Made by a program: the position numbers and the translations under genes
NCBI GenBank assembly: GCA_036939355.1
Contig: JALLAP010000711.1
Location: 1-10,794, forward strand
Length of the DNA stretch: 10,794 bases
From: Thalassiosira profunda
Lineage: Eukaryota > Bacillariophyta > Thalassiosirophyceae > Thalassiosirales > Thalassiosiraceae
Direction: 5' to 3'
Shown here: one piece after another, positions 7,705 to 10,794 of the stretch
How positions within the stretch are numbered: the stretch's first letter is position 1
Layout of the letters: each line of letters opens with the position of its first letter
The notes under the pieces: generated by a model
Database searches by the model: none
Told to the model about the DNA's origin: nothing
What the model saw: the letters and a program-made list of their open reading frames with translations, nothing else

Positions 7705-9837
7705 ATGGACGACGCCCAGCAGCTCGAGGACCTCCGCGGCAAGCTGGAGCGTCGAAATGTTCTTCTCGACGTCATCCGCAAGGCCTATCACCGAGATGTG
7801 ATATCCGTGAAGGAATGCTTGCTAGATACTGCAGACGCCTCACTTGGCGCGTCGCTTGCGTCCGTGCCGTCTGTCGACCTGCGCGAGACGTTTCGCCTGT
7901 TTGCCCCGCACGAGTGTGAGCTGCGCGTGCGACCGTGCTGGACCTGCGGCGGTCAGCTGGAGGTCATCCACCGCGAGAGCTCTCGCATTGTCAATTTGAA
8001 GCACGCCATTTGCTTGCTGGAAGAGGAGGAGAAGGATTTGCGTCTGGGGCTCGTGCAGACCAAGGTGGACGCGCAAGGGGATCGCGATCGACTCGTGGAG
8101 GTTGTGGAGCAGAGCAAGGAAGAGCGAAATGTGCTGTTGGAGCAAATATTGGCGTTGAAGCGCGAGGTTGCCGACCGGAATGCATTGGAGGCGGAAGGCC
8201 GGCGGCTTAAGTCGGACAAACAAATTTTGGAAGCGACATTGGAGCGGCAACAACCCGTGCTTGTCGAGCACGAGCGACTGGTCGTGGAAGTCGAGGAGGT
8301 CAAAGCGGACGCTGAGCAATGGAAGACCCGATGTCACGAGCAAATCGAACGTAACGCGCAAGTGCAAGCGGAAAAGGAGTCGCTGTCGCAACAACTTAAT
8401 CTCCTTCAACGCGAAAGCGAGCAGTTGACGGAAGATCTTGGAGCAGCCAACGCGGAATGCCAAGCGTCTAGCGACCAGTGTGCTGCACTGACGCAGGATC
8501 TTGCCAGCACAAACGCTGCGAAAGTAGAGGTCGAGGCGTGCTTGCGCACGGCCGAGCACGCGATGGAGGAGCTCGAGTGTGAGTTTCAGCGAGAGAAGCA
8601 GCGGATGACGAGTCGGATCGGCGACCTCGAATCCCAGTGTTCCGAGATGACGTCGAGGATTGGAGACCTGGAGGACGAATCGCGGAGGCATGCCGAGGAT
8701 GCCAGCCGCTGCCACAGGAAAATTGTCTCAACGTTGGAAGGCGCGAGAAGGCGAGGGTCGATCGCCTTCGTTCCTCGGAGCAGCGAGGCCGCGTTTGCAA
8801 AGACGGACGAGCTCATTTGCGAACTCGAAAGTCAGCGGCACAAGACCGCGGCGCTGTTCAACCTTCTGCTCGGTTGCATTCGCTCTACCTACGAGAATTG
8901 CCTCGTGCAAGAAAAGCTGTTGGTGGACAACGGATCGGAGCTGCATCAAAACGATCGAAAGCTAGACGCGTCAGATAAGCCTACGAACGACAGGGCGCGG
9001 ATGGTCCTCGGGCACTTGGACAATGCGGACGAATCGGATCTCATCGAGTGGTCAATTATTCTTAAGAACGAGACGGACCAACGCCACATTCTAGGCAATC
9101 TGCAGAATCGCTTGCAGATGGGGCAGTTCAGCCTTGACAAGGCGTTCCGGTAAGTGCACAAAGCTCATTCCATCGAGAGGCGAAAGTGTCAGGAGGAACA
9201 CGACGAGCAACTCGAAGAGCGGAGGTCTCGCATTTGGGAGCTGGAGCAGCAACTTTCCGAATCGCTTTGCCTGAATCGCCTGTACGAGGACAAGATGACC
9301 AAGATGCGAGCGAAATGCGAATCGGTGGAGTCTGAGGTTGAGTTGATCCGTGGCCTCCTTCGGAAGTTGCGCAGGGAGGCGCGGGACAACAATGATACAA
9401 TCGCGGCGCTGAAAGCGGACCACGCGACGCTGCGCACGCTGGCCAATAGACTCTTGAGCGAATGGGGGTCCGCCAAGAAACGCATTTTGGCGCAGGACAG
9501 CGAGCTGGCCGAAAGACGGCAAGATATTGAGAACCGGGACGCCGCGATTAGCCAGTTGGAGACGCTCCTGCAATCCATCACTCAAAGATACGCCGAGAAC
9601 GAGCGCGCTCGCATCAAAGTCACGCACGAGGTCTCAGTTCAAGCGGTTGCGGAAGTGGCGGAGCGATCGTCGCATGCCGATTTCTTGCCCACGCCGTTGC
9701 GGCGCGGGGGTGCGGTCGACGCCGCAGAAAACCGTGAGAACAAGAGACACGCGCTTTTACCCGGGAGAATATTCAGCATCGACAAGAACTGGAGGCCCAC
9801 GTCGCTCAATTATCGACGAGTCATTGATAAGCTCTGA
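7705..9837 (+). CDS. Long coiled-coil protein, interrupted by one in-frame TAA inside a probable small intron
   Basis: Two open stretches in the same frame, 7705-9150 and 9154-9837, are separated only by TAA at 9151-9153; together they encode about 700 residues. The TAA is part of TTCCG|GTAAGT, a strong donor, so splicing from 9150 is the likely explanation. ATG 7705 has a good context (GCG ATG G). The first 90 residues look globular, with one CxxC (Cys78, Cys81, in PCWTCGGQLEV). From about 100 to 360 and again after the interruption, the protein is rich in Glu/Gln/Arg/Leu with heptad-like spacing (LLEEEEKDLRLGL, RLVVEVEEVKADAEQW, IWELEQQLSES, ISQLETLLQSI), as in structural or centrosome/cytoskeleton-associated proteins. 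A Ser/Arg-rich patch (RRRGSIAF) near 350 could be a phosphorylation site. The tail SIDKNWRPTSLNYRRVIDKL ends in TGA. I do not recognise a specific family. Confidence 0.78.
8605..8673 (+). repeat. Internal duplication of MTSRIGDLE within the coiled coil
   Basis: MTSRIGDLE is encoded at 8605-8631 and again at 8647-8673, offset by 42 bp, i.e. exactly two heptads. The protein copies are identical but the codons differ at several third positions and in both the Ser and Arg codons. This suggests an old duplication kept by selection on the protein, rather than a recent slippage event. Confidence 0.8.
9150..9179 (+). other. Candidate small intron in the coiled-coil gene (30 bp, or 75 bp to 9224)
   Basis: The donor GTAAGT at 9150-9155 contains the only stop in the frame. 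To keep the downstream frame, intron length must be a multiple of three, and the acceptor AG must end at a second codon position. The first such AG is at 9178-9179 (30-bp intron, giving R-RKCQEEH); the next is at 9223-9224 (75 bp, giving R-SRIWELEQQL). Thirty bp is very short, while 75 bp lies within the size range of the other two introns here but removes 14 residues that look like coiled coil. The choice is unresolved. Confidence 0.5.
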
Positions 9838-10327
9838 GCCTGGTAGGTGAGACCACGCATCTTCCTTTTCGGCTTAGAGCAGAGTTGATCTGTCCGTGCA
9901 ACACAGGCCGCAAAATCTGTTGCTTGAACGACCAAACAGCATCCAAAGGAGCTTCGTCCAAAGGCGCCCCTTTGGCTCCTGATGCGATGAAACAAGTTTG
10001 GGTGGTGAGGAGGGGCAGTGAGCCTCGTCTGTTCGCCGGACCACAAAAGGTTGTCTTTCGAGTATGAGCAAGATGACGAGAGGATATCTACATACCCGAG
10101 AGGAATTCGGAACGCCGTTCTGTCCCAGAATGAGAGAACACGACGAATGAATGTTTCCCTCCATGCGGCGTCGTGAGCGCGGGCTGAGAGAGGTGGGAGA
10201 ATTTCGGCTTGCTAAGCCAGTTCTTCGTCAACAACCCGTGACCTGCCTAATAGTTGGTTCCTGGAGCGATTTCTCTAGAGGAGGAAGGAGGCTATGGTAG
10301 CAACTCACAACGTCTCCTACTAGGTGC
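9838..10327. other. Gene-poor region downstream of the coiled-coil gene
   Basis: About 490 bp with only short open frames on either strand, none with recognisable motifs or convincing codon bias. It should contain the 3' UTR of the coiled-coil gene. Apart from the hairpin at 9947-9980 and a small GGCTT/AAGCC inverted repeat at 10206-10218, I see no structure. Confidence 0.5.
9947..9980 (+). other. Compound hairpin 110 bp downstream of the coiled-coil stop codon
   Basis: CCAAAGG (9958-9964) and CCTTTGG (9969-9975) form a perfect 7-bp stem with a CGCC loop. Outside it, AGGAG (9947-9951) pairs with CTCCT (9976-9980) across a one-sided bulge. A further CCAAAGG lies at 9943-9949 and could compete for the same 3' arm, giving two alternative folds. 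It could be a 3' UTR element; no known RNA family is recognised. Confidence 0.5.
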
Positions 10328-10397
10328 GTACATAGGTACTATCTAAACTCGCCTAGCCTAGGTACGGAGAGAATCCACGGTATCGTAGGTACGTATG

Positions 10398-10431
10398 TAG
10401 GGTTAGGGTTAGGGGTTAGGGTTAGGGTTAG
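10398..10431 (+). repeat. Interstitial TTAGGG telomere-type array
   Basis: TAGGG, TTAGGG, TTAGGGG, TTAGGG, TTAGGG and TTAG run without interruption for 34 bp. The G-rich strand reads rightward, the direction expected at a right-hand chromosome end. At least 360 bp of non-telomeric sequence follows, so it is internal in this window. One unit has an extra G. Confidence 0.85.
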
Positions 10432-10440
10432 CACTCTATC

Positions 10441-10464
10441 TACCCTCTAGGTAACCCTCCCTAA
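10441..10464 (-). repeat. Degenerate C-strand telomere-like stretch facing the TTAGGG array
   Basis: TACCCT (10441-10446), TAACCCT (10452-10458) and CCCTAA (10459-10464) are telomere-like units in the opposite orientation. They lie just 10-30 bp beyond the end of the G-strand array. They are imperfect and few, so chance resemblance is possible. Confidence 0.4.
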
Positions 10465-10531
10465 GAAGCTTGTGCTTGTACGCTGTACGAAGTAGGACGT
10501 ATCACGTGTACGTATGACTCACGTAAGTACC

Positions 10532-10756
10532 TATGTTAGCGTCTCACACCTCGACCACTCATTTCCACTCAGCCAGCTCGACTACTTCGCCTCTCGGCGG
10601 GTCGGTGCACCCTCCTGCCGCCTCTACTCACCACGCCGCGTGCATCCTGTTGCAAGTTGCAGCAGGGTGCGGGCGCCGTCCGTCTTGTTTGTACCAGCCG
10701 ATCCTCGAAGTGTGGGCTATTTATTTATCGGGTTGCAATAGAGAGAGTCAGGTGCG
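10532..10756 (+). promoter_or_regulatory. Possible upstream region of a right-edge gene, with TATTTATTTAT element
   Basis: About 225 bp without convincing coding signal. TATTTATTTAT at 10718-10728 is the most TATA-like sequence in the tail and lies 28 bp before an ATG at 10757. The AT-rich element stands out from the GC-rich surroundings, but promoter function is inferred only from position. Confidence 0.3.
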
Positions 10757-10794
10757 ATGGTCACTCCCACCAGGCCCGCCGGGGGCGCCTCGCT
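10757..10794 (+). CDS. Possible start of a gene running off the right edge
   Basis: ATG at 10757 has a favourable context (GCG ATG G) and is followed by 12 open codons, MVTPTRPAGGAS, to the window end. The rise in GC content and the upstream TATA-like element fit the start of a coding region, but twelve codons cannot prove one and no family can be suggested. Confidence 0.25.
   Translation, partial: MVTPTRPAGGAS

Larger units (their letters stand above)
10328..10530. repeat. GTAC-rich subtelomere-like block
   Basis: GTAC occurs eight times (10328, 10336, 10362, 10389, 10478, 10485, 10508, 10527) in about 200 bp, where roughly one would be expected by chance. Several are in TAGGTAC or GTACGTATG contexts, and there is a CCTAGG at 10357-10362. 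The block encloses the telomere-like array and has no coding potential. Confidence 0.6.
10330..10536. repeat. 11-bp perfect inverted repeat flanking the telomere-like array
   Basis: ACATAGGTACT at 10330-10340 is the exact reverse complement of AGTACCTATGT at 10526-10536. The midpoint is at about 10433, almost exactly where G-strand repeats give way to C-strand-like repeats. The sequence between the arms is not otherwise clearly inverted-repeated. Confidence 0.6.

Noticed and set aside
7840..8715. 291-residue minus-strand open frame
   Set aside because: It is exactly antisense to the coiled-coil gene; its Leu/Arg/Phe pattern is the complement of Glu/Lys/Gln/Leu heptads.
9151..9153. Stop codon reassignment (TAA as sense)
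   Set aside because: There is only one such site in the window and it sits in a GTAAGT splice donor. The other genes end normally with TGA or TAG at the expected protein ends, so splicing is simpler.
9874..10164. 96-residue minus-strand frame in the tail
   Set aside because: It has no recognisable motif, mixed composition and no supporting context; frames of this length arise by chance in this composition.
10328..10536. Transposable element bounded by the 11-bp inverted repeat
   Set aside because: No target-site duplication is visible next to the arms and no transposase fragment lies between them, so the telomere-related reading fits better.
10514..10741. 75-residue plus-strand frame near the right edge
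   Set aside because: It is Ser/Arg/Pro-rich with no motif, starts inside the GTAC-rich repeat block and ends in the AT-rich element.
9838..10794. tRNA or other small RNA gene in the gene-poor tail
   Set aside because: I looked for a GGTTCGA-type B box and cloverleaf pairing on both strands and saw none; GGTTCCTGG at about 10256 lacks the required flanking stem.

Overview
This window looks like part of a compact, GC-rich nuclear genome of a unicellular eukaryote. Genes are close together and mostly intronless. The two introns I can place with confidence are short (92 and 58 bp) and have GT-AG ends. The recognisable proteins (a two-domain PRMT7, a mitochondrial-type S26 signal peptidase, a probable Rav1/DmX-family protein) are eukaryotic, and a short TTAGGG array is present. 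An alga or other protist fits best. I cannot name the lineage from sequence alone.

Layout, left to right. (1) 1-2071, minus: the first 690 residues of a large protein that runs off the left edge, with weak beta-propeller features resembling the V-ATPase assembly factor Rav1/DmX. (2) 2072-2508: GC-rich divergent upstream region. (3) 2509-3653, plus: an IMP1-like inner-membrane signal peptidase with one 92-bp intron between the codons for the catalytic Ser and Lys, and an unusually long basic N-terminal extension. (4) 3654-3906: convergent 3' region with a 13-G run. (5) 3907-4774, minus: an unrecognised 269-residue two-exon protein with a CxCxxC cluster and a basic patch. (6) 4775-4930: short bidirectional upstream region. 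(7) 4931-7558, plus: an intronless PRMT7 arginine methyltransferase. (8) 7559-7704: spacer with three copies of TCGACAC. (9) 7705-9837, plus: a long coiled-coil protein interrupted by one in-frame TAA that lies inside a GTAAGT, best read as a short retained-frame intron. (10) 9838-10794: a gene-poor tail holding a strong hairpin, a GTAC-rich block with a TTAGGG array facing a degenerate CCCTAA stretch, and possibly the start of another gene at the right edge.

The genes do not form an obvious pathway. They look like independent housekeeping and structural loci. The most unusual structure is at 10328-10536: G-strand telomere repeats run into C-strand-like repeats, and an 11-bp inverted repeat is centred on the junction (about 10433). 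This arrangement could be a relic of head-to-head telomere joining or a subtelomeric inverted duplication. The next most interesting points are the TAA/GTAAGT interruption in the coiled-coil gene and the N-terminal extension on the signal peptidase. I found no mobile element with recognisable coding capacity, no tRNA or rRNA, and no clearly new multi-gene system.
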